Positions 42,081 through 50,850 of a stretch of DNA of 64,000 nucleotides are shown here, one piece after another. Below the pieces are notes generated by a model, which saw only the letters and a list, made by a program, of their open reading frames with translations, ran no database searches and was not told the DNA's origin. A program made the position numbers and the translations under genes. Origin of the DNA: Nocardioides immobilis (GTDB taxonomy: Bacteria > Actinomycetota > Actinomycetes > Propionibacteriales > Nocardioidaceae); contig NZ_QXGH01000010.1 of NCBI RefSeq assembly GCF_003515065.1, positions 186,001-250,000 on the forward strand, given 5' to 3'. Positions within the stretch are counted from its first letter, which is position 1, and each line of letters begins with the position of its first letter.

Positions 42081-42191
42081 ATGAAGTACGTCAACGTGCG
42101 GCTGGACTTCATCTACATCGACCACTCGATCGAGGACGGCACGCAGTGGGCGGTGTTCGAGCCGAACCGGCGCCTCAGGGGACGAGTCTGA
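42081..42191 (+). pseudogene. C-terminal fragment of a phage tail sheath-like protein
   Basis: A 36-codon frame ending in a stop reads MKYVNVRLDFIYIDHSIEDG and TQWAVFEPN, which is the hallmark end of contractile tail sheath proteins of phages and injection systems. Nothing of the rest of the protein exists, so this is a fragment. It ends exactly where a cassette repeat copy begins, so it may have been captured as part of a cassette. Confidence 0.6.
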
Positions 42192-42209
42192 CGCGGCGGA
42201 TAGACGCAG
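42191..42209 (+). repeat. cassette repeat copy C
   Basis: ACGCGGCGGATAGACGCAG follows directly after the tail-sheath fragment and resembles the family pattern GCGGCGAAAGACGCA. The left hairpin arm is not preserved. Confidence 0.45.
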
Positions 42210-42301
42210 TTACACATTCTTCCCTCGGGGTCTCTGCGTCCGTGGACGGGGCGCCCGCTCGGGCCCCTAGACTCCTCTCGACCTCGCGATCGGAGCCTCC
42301 C

Positions 42302-43306
42302 GTGGACATCGACGTTTTTGTTGCTAGCGGAAGTCATGACAAGTCCAGGATTGCGACTGCCGTGTCGCTACTCAACGGAGTGCAGTCAGAATTCAGACTG
42401 GCTGTTCGCGTAGCGCCCGTCGACACAGCGGCGCTGGGAAATGCCGGGGTGCTAGAACCGGGGACCGCGCTCAAGGCGGCATCGAGATTTGGCGAGCAGG
42501 AGCACAAGGTGTGGGTCACCGATGCTCCGTTTGCAGACAATTGGTTCAGTCATGAGGACCGCGCGACGTCGGTGATCACAACCGCGGACTGGGAGCGGTA
42601 CTTCGCGCCGCCAAGTCTGCGTTCCTACGTCATCTACCAGTTGGCTCAGACGTGCACGATCTTTGCGGCAGATTTGAGCGAGGAGATGCTTGAGAACATT
42701 GCGCACGAACCTCCACGTGGATGCGCGAATGATCTGTCGGCGAATAAGGCCAACATCCGGTTCGGAATGCTTGCTGGAAGCCTGTGCCCCGAGTGCGCGG
42801 CTGTCATGACGCAGTACGGCATGAGCGATGAACAGGTTGCGGCGGTCCGACGGATGCTCGCTCTCGTGCGAGATGAGGCTCTTGGAACGCCACGGCCGCT
42901 CGACCCGCTGTCCGCGTTCGTCGTCATGCGATTTTCTGCGTTTGACGAAAATGCGAACGCGTATGAATACGGCGTCAAAGCAGGGATTGAGGCGGCCGGT
43001 TTCACCTGCACGCGTGCGGACGACTCCTACCAGCCTGGAGCTCTACTGACCAAGGTGACGAAGTACATCGAGCGATCCCGGGTGATCGTCGCGAAGGTCG
43101 ATGTTCAGAACCTGAACGTGTACTACGAACTTGGCGTCGCCCGCGCGTTAGGGAAGGACATCATCCTTGTTGCCGCGCAGGAGCAGATCGGTGGCCTACC
43201 TACTGACATCAACAACCTCGAGGTCCTGACGTACCCGACCGGCGACTACAAGGCCTTACGCGAATCGCTTACGTCGGCGTTGATGCCGCTGGTGCCGAGG
43301 GCTTGA
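42302..43306 (+). CDS. putative defence-type protein with TIR/deoxyribosyltransferase-like domain
   Basis: 334 residues from the GTG at 42302 (VDIDVFVASGSHDKSR). The last 120 residues (SAFVVMRFSAFDENANAYEY, AGIEAAGFTCTRADDSYQPG, IERSRVIVAKVDVQNLNVYY, ELGVARALGKDIILVAAQ) have the pattern of TIR-like/nucleoside 2-deoxyribosyltransferase-like domains found in bacterial defence proteins. The middle carries AHEPPRGCANDL and GSLCPEC, a His/Cys arrangement that may bind metal. The first 100 residues form an unknown alpha/beta domain. Enzyme activity, for example NAD cleavage, is possible but unproven. It is an orphan gene followed by a cassette repeat. Confidence 0.65.
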   Translation: MDIDVFVASGSHDKSRIATAVSLLNGVQSEFRLAVRVAPVDTAALGNAGVLEPGTALKAASRFGEQEHKVWVTDAPFADNWFSHEDRATSVITTADWERYFAPPSLRSYVIYQLAQTCTIFAADLSEEMLENIAHEPPRGCANDLSANKANIRFGMLAGSLCPECAAVMTQYGMSDEQVAAVRRMLALVRDEALGTPRPLDPLSAFVVMRFSAFDENANAYEYGVKAGIEAAGFTCTRADDSYQPGALLTKVTKYIERSRVIVAKVDVQNLNVYYELGVARALGKDIILVAAQEQIGGLPTDINNLEVLTYPTGDYKALRESLTSALMPLVPRA

Positions 43307-43323
43307 CACGGTCGTCCGTACGT

Positions 43324-43349
43324 CCAGTCGCGGCGATATGACACACCTC
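43324..43349 (+). repeat. cassette repeat copy D
   Basis: CCAGTCGCGGCGATATGACA followed by CACC, starting 18 bases after the stop of the TIR-like gene. It fits the family pattern TCGCGGCGAAGTGACGCACC with four differences. Confidence 0.6.
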
Positions 43350-43468
43350 TGGCGCTCGCTTTCCGCTCGGACACCCTGCAAGATGAGGGTGGAGCTCGAT
43401 CTGTCTTCAGGACCAGAACGCGGCCCATGATGTCAGAACGCCGAATGCTCGGGTTTCAGTTTCGCCGC

Positions 43469-44428
43469 CTATTCGATTGCGCCAGCGGTTTGCTCGGCTG
43501 TCGCTCCGGGCATTGGGCGAGGCGCGCCGTCCCCCCACCTGTCGATGGTCTGAGCAATCCAGAACGCGGCGACCAGAGCGATTTCCACCGCTTCCAGGAG
43601 GAAAATCTTGTGATCGCCGAGCTGCTTCTCGAATGCCCAGGCGAGGAGGAACACGGCTGCTAGGCCCAGGACCATACTTCCTGCGATCGAGGCGTAGATG
43701 ACAGCCCAAAACCGGCTAGGGTCCTCCGGCGGCACGAGCTGGTTGTTGCCGCGCCACTTGTCGCGGGCAACCCCGATGACGGCAACTCCGATACAGCCAA
43801 ACAGCGCGTATGCCGATGGGTTGTGGGCGTGGGTGCGCAACCATTCGCTGTCCACGACGTAGGCCACGGCGCCGAAGGCGAAGAGGAGCGCTGCCGTTCC
43901 CCAGGTCACCCAGAACGCGACCGGAGAGTCGGTGTGCGCCCCCTTGATATGGACGAACAGGAAGACGAGGAGCACGACCAGCACGACGATCAGGTAGGTC
44001 CGCATGTTGTTCTCTACGGCGGCTCTGCTCGCTGCGGTGATCAGGCCCTTCTCCGTGGCGTTCTGGTCCGGCAGTTCGTCCCCCAGCGTGCCTCTGAACG
44101 CGCAGGTGCGGGTGTCGTCGGTTTCGACGGTAGGGACGAAGGCGACTACTGGGGCAAGGAGGCCGGCCAGGTTGAAGAAGCTGTCTTCCACGACCGTCTT
44201 CCCCCACAGAACGATCATGACGAGACCCAGGATGAGGAGCGTCCCGACGAACATCGTCCGGGCGGGCGTGTAGTAGTAGGCACTGATAGAGCCTTGCCAG
44301 CAGCGCGTTTCGGCGGCCTCGATGATCAACGAGATGGCAAGAGCCAAGATCACGCCGACAACGCCGAACCGGAGGAAGCGGTAGGTCCGTAGTGCCATCG
44401 GCGGAGCGGTCGAGGAAGTCGCCGTCAT
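43469..44428 (-). CDS. polytopic membrane protein
   Basis: 319 residues from the ATG at 44428 (MTATSSTAPPMALRTYRFLRFG); another ATG three codons earlier is possible. Seven or so hydrophobic helices are present, for example FGVVGVILALAISLIIEAAE, MFVGTLLILGLVMIVLWG and TYLIVVLVVLLVFLFVHI. The short external loops include AETRCWQGSISAYYYTPART. No transporter motif or catalytic site can be recognised. It is a single gene on the minus strand of the cassette-like region. Confidence 0.7.
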   Translation of the reverse strand: MTATSSTAPPMALRTYRFLRFGVVGVILALAISLIIEAAETRCWQGSISAYYYTPARTMFVGTLLILGLVMIVLWGKTVVEDSFFNLAGLLAPVVAFVPTVETDDTRTCAFRGTLGDELPDQNATEKGLITAASRAAVENNMRTYLIVVLVVLLVFLFVHIKGAHTDSPVAFWVTWGTAALLFAFGAVAYVVDSEWLRTHAHNPSAYALFGCIGVAVIGVARDKWRGNNQLVPPEDPSRFWAVIYASIAGSMVLGLAAVFLLAWAFEKQLGDHKIFLLEAVEIALVAAFWIAQTIDRWGDGAPRPMPGATAEQTAGAIE

Positions 44429-44437
44429 GGTCAGCAT

Positions 44438-44755
44438 GCCGGGCTTGGGGTCGAGCCGTGATGTCCACCGGCCTCGGGATGAGGAGTGGTCTGCCCCATG
44501 GGTCTCCCATCGCCTTTGTCGTGCTCGGACAATCCCGGCACATCGGATGTTGTAATACGTGTCGGCGAGTTTCGCACGACGGTTACCGAACCGCGACCAA
44601 ACGCAGCAACGCCGACGCGCTGTAGGCGGCCCCGTGTCGCAATCGGTGCCTCCGGGCAGAGTGGCATCGACCCGCAGCACACGCTCCTCACTGGCGGGCG
44701 CGTCTGCCTGATCGACTGTGTGCGGTTCTAGCATCGTGTCGTGTGGGCTGGGAGC
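44438..44755. other. intergenic stretch between divergent genes
   Basis: About 320 bases between divergent genes. A weak repeat-like segment (GGCGGCCCCGTGTCGCA near 44626-44642, preceded by CAACGCC) may be a worn cassette repeat. Promoters for both flanking genes should lie here, but no consensus stands out. Confidence 0.4.
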
Positions 44756-45100
44756 ATGCGGTTCATGAGCGAAATTCTCGCGGCCGCAATTGCAGGTCTG
44801 ATTGCCATCGCCGTCGCCCTACTGGCGCAGCGTCACCAGTTTCAGCAATTCAAAGAGGGTCTGAGGACTCAGTACATGGCCGAAGCGGCCATCGGCGAAC
44901 TTTTAGACGGCGACCACGACATGCGCAGCTTCGACGTGATCCGCCGGCGGGTCGGAGGGTTCTCGGACAACGACCTGCGACAACTGCTGGTGAGGTCGGG
45001 CGCGGTGCGCTTCTACCGAGATCTGGGCACTCCCCGCGAGGTCGAACTCTGGGGCCTTCGTGCTCGTAACAGGTCCGCCGCCGACGAAGACAGCGAATGA
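44756..45100 (+). CDS. small membrane-anchored protein
   Basis: 114 residues; GGGAG lies a few bases before the ATG at 44756. One N-terminal helix (ILAAAIAGLIAIAVALLAQ) is followed by a cytoplasmic part with FDVIRRRVGGFSDNDLRQLL and VRSGAVRFYRD, which reads like a winged-helix fold. It is likely a membrane-tethered regulator or adaptor; the role is unknown. A cassette repeat follows 40 bases after the stop. Confidence 0.68.
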   Translation: MRFMSEILAAAIAGLIAIAVALLAQRHQFQQFKEGLRTQYMAEAAIGELLDGDHDMRSFDVIRRRVGGFSDNDLRQLLVRSGAVRFYRDLGTPREVELWGLRARNRSAADEDSE

Positions 45101-45140
45101 GTCGGAGCGCACCCCGAGGCACCGAATAGCGCGATGTGAG

Positions 45141-45168
45141 GCTGCCGCTTCGCGGTGGAAAGACGCGG
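45141..45168 (+). repeat. cassette repeat copy E
   Basis: GCTGCCGC-TTC-GCGGTG then GAAAGACGCGGG. The hairpin GCCGC/GCGG(T) is intact. It starts 40 bases after the stop of the membrane-anchored protein gene. Confidence 0.75.
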
Positions 45169-45585
45169 GTCTCAACTCGCCGATCGCGACAAAGCGCGCG
45201 TTCGGCCCAACCGCATGACCGGCCTCCGGGGCCTTCGGGCTCACCTTCGGATGGCGTCCTTCTGAGACGTCATCTCGCGCCTAACGTGCATCGACTCGTG
45301 CGATGTCCCCTTCGCGCCTCGTCGGCGCGCGGATCGAGGGTGGTCCAGAGGCACGATCTGGAACGGATACGCCTCGACGGGTGAGATCGTCGTTCTATCG
45401 GTTCCAACTGCGAAGCGGTCGTGGAGTTTGCTCGACAAGCAATGCATCACTGATCGCGGTGCGATCCTACCCGCCGTCCGACGCCGGACGAGGTTCCCTG
45501 GTTGCCGCTCCCGCTCCCGCTCCCGCGCCGGCGACATCGTTCGCGACGGTGGCGCTCAAGCGGTGGGAACGGTAAAACGCTTCTC
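45169..45585. other. intergenic stretch
   Basis: About 415 bases. No frame has a convincing start, ribosome site and composition. The tandem CCGCTCCCGCTCCCG-type sequence near 45511-45530 is a short local repeat. CGGCCCAACC occurs near 45206. Otherwise nothing notable is seen. Confidence 0.45.
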
Positions 45586-45762
45586 ATGCCACTGCCTGTC
45601 ACCGTTCAACAATTCTCCGCAGACCTCGACGCCGCCAAGGGCTACTTCAACGCGGCGGCCAACGAGAGTGAGCCCGTGAAGCAACAGGCTCTTGCCACTA
45701 TGGCACTAGCCGCCGCGCAGATCGCCCAGGCTGAGGCGACCTGGCTGAAATCGTCGAGCTGA
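45586..45762 (+). CDS. small hypothetical protein
   Basis: 58 residues from the ATG at 45586 (MPLPVTVQQFSADLDAAKGY). The sequence is a single Ala-rich helical unit (KQQALATMALAAAQIAQAEATWL) with typical coding composition. No known family. It is one gene between two repeat copies and so looks like a minimal cassette. Confidence 0.5.
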   Translation: MPLPVTVQQFSADLDAAKGYFNAAANESEPVKQQALATMALAAAQIAQAEATWLKSSS

Positions 45763-45819
45763 TGGGAACACCTCGGCTCCAGTGTTCTCGAGTTGACTGG
45801 TTGGGGCCTCTCCGTCTGA

Positions 45820-45838
45820 TCGCGGCGGACGACGCCCG
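45820..45838 (+). repeat. cassette repeat copy F (weak)
   Basis: TCGCGGCGGACGACGCCCG, 58 bases after the stop of the 58-residue protein gene. It matches the TCGCGGCG part and the ACGC part of the family, with the middle altered. Confidence 0.4.
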
Positions 45839-45960
45839 TGGCCGGGTCAGACTTTCAGCAGATGCGCGCCCGGCAGGCGGCGGAACGACTGTCCCGTCCC
45901 GGAGACCTGGGATCCAGCTTCAACAACGTGAATGTCGGAACTCGGCCTTACCGTGACGCC

Positions 45961-46218
45961 ATGCACATGAGCAGCCGCAAGTTCATCGGAGGCGTCGAGG
46001 TCGTCCCCGGCGCCCAGGTCTCTCACGGCCCGCCGAGGTCGTTGGCCTTCCAGGTGTGGTCGGTCTGCGAGCAGTCCCAGCCCGAGCGCTGGCATGGAGA
46101 AGTGCGTTTCAACAGCACCACCGTGCTGCGCACGGATACCGTCAATGACCACGGCCAGGCCGCGCGACTCGCCGAGGAGGCTCTTGCTGCTCGCGTCGTC
46201 GAGTTGTTCAGCCGATGA
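45961..46218 (+). CDS. small hypothetical protein
   Basis: 85 residues from the ATG at 45961 (MHMSSRKFIGGVEVVPGAQV). A beta-rich first half (RSLAFQVWSVCEQSQPERWHGEVRFNSTTVLRT contains it) is followed by a C-terminal helix (AARLAEEALAARVVELFSR). A start at 45838 would add 41 unconvincing residues. Function unknown. Confidence 0.55.
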   Translation: MHMSSRKFIGGVEVVPGAQVSHGPPRSLAFQVWSVCEQSQPERWHGEVRFNSTTVLRTDTVNDHGQAARLAEEALAARVVELFSR

Positions 46219-46254
46219 AGGTGCGATGGCGGGGACATCGGGTCCTGCACGGCG

Positions 46255-46275
46255 GGCGGCCAAAATGACGAACCT
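46255..46275 (+). repeat. cassette repeat copy G (weak)
   Basis: CGGCCAAAATGACGAACC at the core, preceded by GGCGGG. It follows the small gene by about 37 bases and resembles GCGGCGAAGTGACGCACC with several substitutions. Confidence 0.4.
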
Positions 46276-46391
46276 CGAAGTGTGTGATCGGCCGAGGAGT
46301 CGGCCCGGAAGGCTGGACCGTGGAGCAATGCCTGACGCGCTTCAGTTCGATGTTCCGGTCGGCAAACACACGCGGGTCTAATTTTGCTGTC

Positions 46392-47984
46392 GTGAACGAG
46401 GACGCGATTGTGGTCGAGCCGGTCGTGACGGCCGAGAAGCTGGCATCCCTTCTGGCCGTGGGCTGCGAGTTGCCGATGCTCGACTTCAAACAAGTTGTCG
46501 ACTTAGACGAACACTCTGAACTGGTTGAGCTCGCCAAGGATGTAGCGGCCCTTCGGTCATGCGGCGGGTACCTGGCGATCGGCGTGAATGACGAGGGTGA
46601 GGCAATCGGTCTCGACGAGGTATCGGCGGCCAAGTTCGATGAAGCGAACCTGCGCCAGAAACTCGAGAAGTTTCTTCACCCAACTAACTTGATCGCCGCC
46701 AGGCACAAGACCGACGGCAAGCACGTCGTACTGATCTATGTCCCCCGTCACCCCTTGGGCTTTACCGTCGTGAAGGTTCTCGGCGAGTACACGAAACCTG
46801 GGGGAGGTCAGAAGATCGTCTTGCGGCCCGGTGACGTCTTCGTTCGCCATGGCACGTCGAGTGAGCGATGGGCAGAGGGCGACGTCGAGGCGCTTCTCCG
46901 TCCTCGTGATAATGCCCTCCGCGAATCACATCGCGCTGAGTTCGCTGCCACGGTGGCCGCAATCCAATCGGGTGCTCAGGGACAGTCAATCGCCTCAGGT
47001 CCAGTCCAGTCGCTGGTCTGGCAACTCGATCAAGCGTCATTCGACGGAGCGGTGGTTGAACTGCTTCGCCGTGCCGACCTAGTGCCGATCCGACTCTTCT
47101 TAGTACGGACCCCCGGTGAGGCGCGGGCCAGCGCTAACCGAGGAGACCGCGACGAACTCAACACCATTCTCGATCGGCTCGTCTCGCTCGCTGCGATCGC
47201 TCTCACGCTCGGACACGCCGAGCTCGAACACGATGTGACCGAAGCACTCGCCAACATCTACGAAGCTTCGGCCATCGTTTCGTATCCAGTGAGCGACGCC
47301 GAGCCAGTGCGGTCACAGTTCGTGTGGCTTGACGTCTTGGCCCGCGTTGTTGCCCTTGGAGGACTCGCCGTCGTCATGAAGGAATGGGGCACGGTGCGCG
47401 CGCTCGCCCTCCAGTCGGCACCCGACAATTCGTACGCGTCCTGGCTCCGTCACGGCCTCACCCACGCGGCACGCGCGAACATCTTTCCGACAACGGCGAG
47501 TGGAAAGCCGGAACAAGGTGCGCTCATACCACTCGCTCGTCGCGTTGCGCACAGGCTGCCCGCATTACGTCCCTACGCGCCGGACGATGATCGGTACGAC
47601 CCAACGCCAGGCGCCGACATCGCCCCGATCGACCCGGTCCTGGACTCCTTATGTGCCTTCGACGCGCTCGCGGCGCTCGTGGTTATGGCCGACCTGCCGT
47701 CGGATCGATTCGATGACCACCACTACTACCCATCGTTCGGCCATTACTACTCGACGCGCTCGGAGCCCTACTGGGCCCGCGTGTTGAAAGACCCAACGAT
47801 GCGAGATGTGCTACTACCAGACGTGGATGACGAGATGCTTGGGCGCGCGATGTCCACCGTCGCTCGGGTGGCACACACCGTCGTACAGGGAGGGTGGGGA
47901 CTCTGGGACGTCGAGGACAACACCGTGATGAAGTTCATCCAAGATTGGCGACGCGAAGACGCCGAGCGTCGAGGTTCCGAGTAG
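46392..47984 (+). CDS. AlbA_2 (Schlafen-like) domain protein
   Basis: 530 residues from the GTG at 46392 (VNEDAIVVEPVVTAEKLASL). The N-terminal domain (about 25-170) has CELPMLDFKQVVDL, DVAALRSCGGYLAIGVNDEG and KIVLRPGDVFVRHGTSSERW, the pattern of AlbA_2 putative DNA/RNA-binding domains. The C-terminal 340 residues are helical with no motif I recognise. AlbA_2 proteins occur among regulators and defence genes. The particular job here is unknown. A hairpin repeat follows the gene. Confidence 0.72.
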   Translation: MNEDAIVVEPVVTAEKLASLLAVGCELPMLDFKQVVDLDEHSELVELAKDVAALRSCGGYLAIGVNDEGEAIGLDEVSAAKFDEANLRQKLEKFLHPTNLIAARHKTDGKHVVLIYVPRHPLGFTVVKVLGEYTKPGGGQKIVLRPGDVFVRHGTSSERWAEGDVEALLRPRDNALRESHRAEFAATVAAIQSGAQGQSIASGPVQSLVWQLDQASFDGAVVELLRRADLVPIRLFLVRTPGEARASANRGDRDELNTILDRLVSLAAIALTLGHAELEHDVTEALANIYEASAIVSYPVSDAEPVRSQFVWLDVLARVVALGGLAVVMKEWGTVRALALQSAPDNSYASWLRHGLTHAARANIFPTTASGKPEQGALIPLARRVAHRLPALRPYAPDDDRYDPTPGADIAPIDPVLDSLCAFDALAALVVMADLPSDRFDDHHYYPSFGHYYSTRSEPYWARVLKDPTMRDVLLPDVDDEMLGRAMSTVARVAHTVVQGGWGLWDVEDNTVMKFIQDWRREDAERRGSE

Positions 47985-48003
47985 CTGGGCTGGTTGCCAG
48001 GCC

Positions 48004-48041
48004 GCCAACGAGAGAGTCGCCTCCCGCCGGTTGGCAGTTCG
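48004..48041. repeat. inverted repeat GCCAAC/GTTGGC before copy H
   Basis: GCCAAC at about 48004-48009 and GTTGGC at about 48030-48035 are complementary. Together with the following hairpin they make the region after the AlbA_2 gene a two-part structure, which somewhat resembles the two-box design of attC sites. Confidence 0.4.
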
Positions 48042-48051
48042 AGGTTCTCTG

Positions 48052-48080
48052 TGGCGCCGCTATGCGGCGCAAAGACGCGC
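48052..48080 (+). repeat. cassette repeat copy H
   Basis: TGGCGCCGC-TAT-GCGGCGC then AAAGACGCGCC. The hairpin arm is perfect and longer than in other copies (GCGCCGC/GCGGCGC). It lies about 70 bases after the AlbA_2 gene. Confidence 0.7.
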
Positions 48081-48188
48081 CCTGCGACCACCGGCATCAC
48101 ACACGTGTCGATAGCTTGGCCCACCCAGTCGCCGGGCTCAGGTTCAAGCAGCCTTGCCCCGATCGCGCAGTCAGCGGATGCTGACTGC

Positions 48189-48443
48189 ATGCTCGAGTTG
48201 AGGCCCAATTGCGAATGCTGCGGCCGGGACCTGCCACCGGACTCCGGCGACGCCTTCATTTGCACTTTCGAGTGCACCTGGTGCGGCGACTGCGCTCGCG
48301 ATCGCCTCCACGGCGTCTGCGTCAACTGTGGCGGCAACCTGCAGCCGCGACCGATCCGCCCGGCGCACCTGCTCGCGTCAAAGCCACCATCGACGACCCG
48401 GATTGTGAACCCCGACTGCTTGGCGGAGCGCGCCCCGGGCTAG
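48189..48443 (+). CDS. DUF1272 domain-containing zinc-binding protein
   Basis: 84 residues from the ATG at 48189 (MLELRPNCECCGRDLPPDSG). Three Cys-x-x-Cys pairs are visible (CECC, CTWCGDC, CVNCGG), together with CTFECTWCGDC; this is the DUF1272 pattern, a small rubredoxin-like or zinc-ribbon family of unknown role. The PRPIRPAHLL end is also typical. It is a solitary gene followed by a repeat copy. Confidence 0.85.
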   Translation: MLELRPNCECCGRDLPPDSGDAFICTFECTWCGDCARDRLHGVCVNCGGNLQPRPIRPAHLLASKPPSTTRIVNPDCLAERAPG

Positions 48444-48506
48444 TCAGTCGCTGAGGTCACGCCCGCGCACGGTGATTTTGCATCGACCGATATCAACGAA
48501 CTGCTC

Positions 48507-48527
48507 AGGCGGCGACGTGACGCACCT
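48507..48527 (+). repeat. cassette repeat copy I
   Basis: AGGCGGCGACGTGACGCACCT, with TATCAACGAACTG just upstream. The right half is almost the family consensus. The left hairpin arm is not conserved. Confidence 0.6.
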
Positions 48528-48768
48528 CGAGCATGACATCGGGGTGGGTGTTGACGCCCTGGGTGACACGAGGGTTCAACGCCCCTGTCCTGGACGCTGA
48601 GGCCGGAGGCGAGGTGCCCGCGTAGTTCGGTGATGAGAAGGGAAGGGGCATGAATGCCCTTCCGCTTTCAACGTATACGGCAGTAGGGGGCTTGCGGCAA
48701 GACCCCTGCCCTCGCGCACAATCGACGGCCGAAGTCGGATTCAGTCGAGGAACTACGGGGGATGCCAG

Positions 48769-50292
48769 TTGGTGGACGTGGACGTAGTCGTGGTGGGCGC
48801 TGGGCCGACCGGTCTCATGCTCGTTGGTGAGCTCGGTCAGGCCGGGATGCGAACGCTGTTGCTGGAACGGCGGCCGGAGCCGTCGGAGATGGCGAAGGCA
48901 GGCGGTCTGGCGGGACAGATTCTGCAGCTGCTGCACTACCGGGGCGAGCTGGACCGATTCCGCGAGGCGAGCATCGGGCCCGAGCCGGTTCCGCGGTTCC
49001 CGTTCGGTGGGCTGCATCTGGACTTCACCCAGCTCGAGGACTCTCCGATGCGGGCGATGTTGGTACCCCAGCCACGGCTCGAAGGTCTCCTCGCCGAACG
49101 CGCGATCGAGCGTGGTGTCGAGGTACGCCGTGGACACGAGGTGGTCGGCCTGCGCCAAGACGACGACGCGGTGACCGTCGGGGTGTGTGGCCCGGATGGA
49201 GCGTACGAGGTGACCGCGCACTTCCTGGTGGGCTGCGACGGCGGCCACAGCCGGGTCCGCGACCTGGCCGGTATCCCTTTCCCGGGCACTTCCTTCCCTG
49301 AGATCGAGCGGCTGGCCTCGGTCACCGTGCCCGACTCGGTGACCGTGCTCGACGACGGAGGTCTCGACGTCCGCGGAGTGGGCAAGATCCCGTTCGGCTA
49401 CACCGCGACCGAACGTGGCGTGTTCGCCTGCTCGGGCATGGGCGGCACCATGGGCGTCTACACCGCAGAGGTAGAGGCGACCGAGTACGACGACGACGTG
49501 CCGATGACTGTCGCGGAGCTGAGCGGGAGTGTGAGCCGCGTGCTCGGCATCGACCTTCCGCTGGGAGAGCCGCTCCGGATGGCGCGGTTCGGCTACTCGG
49601 CGAGACAGGCGGACACCTACCGCGGCGGCCGCGTCTTCCTGGCCGGCGATGCAGCGCACCTGTTCCCCGCGGGCGGAGTCGCGGTCAACGCGGGCATGCT
49701 CGACGCAGCCAACCTTGCGTGGAAGCTCGCTGGCAGCGTCCAGGGCTGGGCGCCGCCGGGTCTGCTTGACACGTACTCCGATGAACGTCGTACCGCCGCC
49801 GAGCGCACTTTGCTCCACACGCGTGCCCAGGTCGCGCTGCGCCAGGGGTACGGTCCAGGCGGCGACGCCCTGCGGGCGCTCTTCCTCGAACTGACCGCCG
49901 ACGAGCAGCCGCTGCGCCGCCTCGGTGCGCTCATGGCCGGCACCGATGTGGGGTCTGCTGTGTCAGCAGCGCAACCGCTCGTCGGCACCTGCGCGACCGA
50001 CCGAGCCCTGCACGTCGACCATGAGGACCCCAGGTTCGCCGGGTTGCTGCGCAACGGCCGCCCGGTGCTCCTCGACCTCGCTGACCATGCGGGCCTGCGG
50101 GACCTTGGCAGCGATTGGGGTGGCCGCGTCGAGGTTGCCAGCGCGACGATCGACGAGCGACCCGCCGACGCACTCCTGATCCTGCCGGACGCCCGCATCG
50201 CTTGGGCGGCCACGGTCGACGAACCACGCCAGACCGCGCTGCCCGCTTTGCGGGAAGCATTGACCACGTGGTTCGGCGCCCCGTCGACCTAG
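48769..50292 (+). CDS. FAD-dependent aromatic-type monooxygenase
   Basis: 507 residues from a TTG at 48769 (a GTG one codon later is equally possible). VDVVVVGAGPTGLMLVGELG is the FAD-binding Rossmann motif, LVGCDGGHSRVRDLAG is the DG motif, and GGRVFLAGDAAHLFPAGGVAVN is the GD motif of PHBH-fold flavoprotein hydroxylases. The C-terminal thioredoxin-like domain (about 400-505) places it with RdmE/PgaE-type enzymes. The substrate is unknown. It is the largest and most complete metabolic gene in the cassette-like region. Confidence 0.9.
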   Translation: MVDVDVVVVGAGPTGLMLVGELGQAGMRTLLLERRPEPSEMAKAGGLAGQILQLLHYRGELDRFREASIGPEPVPRFPFGGLHLDFTQLEDSPMRAMLVPQPRLEGLLAERAIERGVEVRRGHEVVGLRQDDDAVTVGVCGPDGAYEVTAHFLVGCDGGHSRVRDLAGIPFPGTSFPEIERLASVTVPDSVTVLDDGGLDVRGVGKIPFGYTATERGVFACSGMGGTMGVYTAEVEATEYDDDVPMTVAELSGSVSRVLGIDLPLGEPLRMARFGYSARQADTYRGGRVFLAGDAAHLFPAGGVAVNAGMLDAANLAWKLAGSVQGWAPPGLLDTYSDERRTAAERTLLHTRAQVALRQGYGPGGDALRALFLELTADEQPLRRLGALMAGTDVGSAVSAAQPLVGTCATDRALHVDHEDPRFAGLLRNGRPVLLDLADHAGLRDLGSDWGGRVEVASATIDERPADALLILPDARIAWAATVDEPRQTALPALREALTTWFGAPST

Positions 50293-50342
50293 GTGCGGTT
50301 CAGATCGGTGCGTCGGGCCAACCGGGGAGCGAGGTGCGTCTG

Positions 50343-50363
50343 CAGCGGCGGGGTAATGCATCC
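50343..50363 (+). repeat. cassette repeat copy J (weak)
   Basis: CAGCGGCGGGGTAATGCATCC, 50 bases after the monooxygenase stop and after GGGCCAACC. It resembles copy K (GCGGCGCTATGACGCATCC) with substitutions in the middle. Confidence 0.45.
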
Positions 50364-50469
50364 TCGCGAGTGCACGGATCGCAGAGGCGGGCGGTATCGG
50401 AGACGTGCCCAGTCCACCCGGAGCCATCCACCCATTGCCGCGCGTCGCGGGCGAGACGATCATCGGGGC

Positions 50470-50850
50470 ATGGCCACAGACATCACCGTTTATCTCGATG
50501 ACCAGCCTGGGGAGCTGGCCCGCCTGAGCCGGATCCTGGGAGATGCGGACGTCAACATCGATGGTATGTGCGCGGTGACCAGCGGTGGCGGCGCCGCCGA
50601 GGTGCACGTGCTCGTCGACGATCTCGCCCCCGCCCTTGAGGCACTGGAGGGAGCGGGCGTCGAGATTGCCGGCGAGCAAGAGGTCATCGTGGTGCCACTC
50701 GAAGACCGACCAGGTGCCCTCGCCGAGGTCGCCCGCCGGCTCGGCGAGGCCGAGGTCAACATCACCCTCGCCTACCTGGCCACCAGCACCCGCCTTGCGT
50801 TGGCCACCGACAACTTCGAAGGCACCGTGGCCACACTGCGCACCGACTGA
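50470..50850 (+). CDS. tandem ACT-domain protein
   Basis: 126 residues from the ATG at 50470. Two ACT-like units can be seen, DITVYLDDQPGELARLSRIL with ADVNIDGMCAVTSGGGAAEV, and VIVVPLEDRPGALAEVARRL with AEVNITLAYLATSTRLALAT. ACT domains sense small ligands such as amino acids. A protein with only ACT domains is probably a regulator or a binding partner of an enzyme elsewhere. It is solitary. Confidence 0.85.
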   Translation: MATDITVYLDDQPGELARLSRILGDADVNIDGMCAVTSGGGAAEVHVLVDDLAPALEALEGAGVEIAGEQEVIVVPLEDRPGALAEVARRLGEAEVNITLAYLATSTRLALATDNFEGTVATLRTD

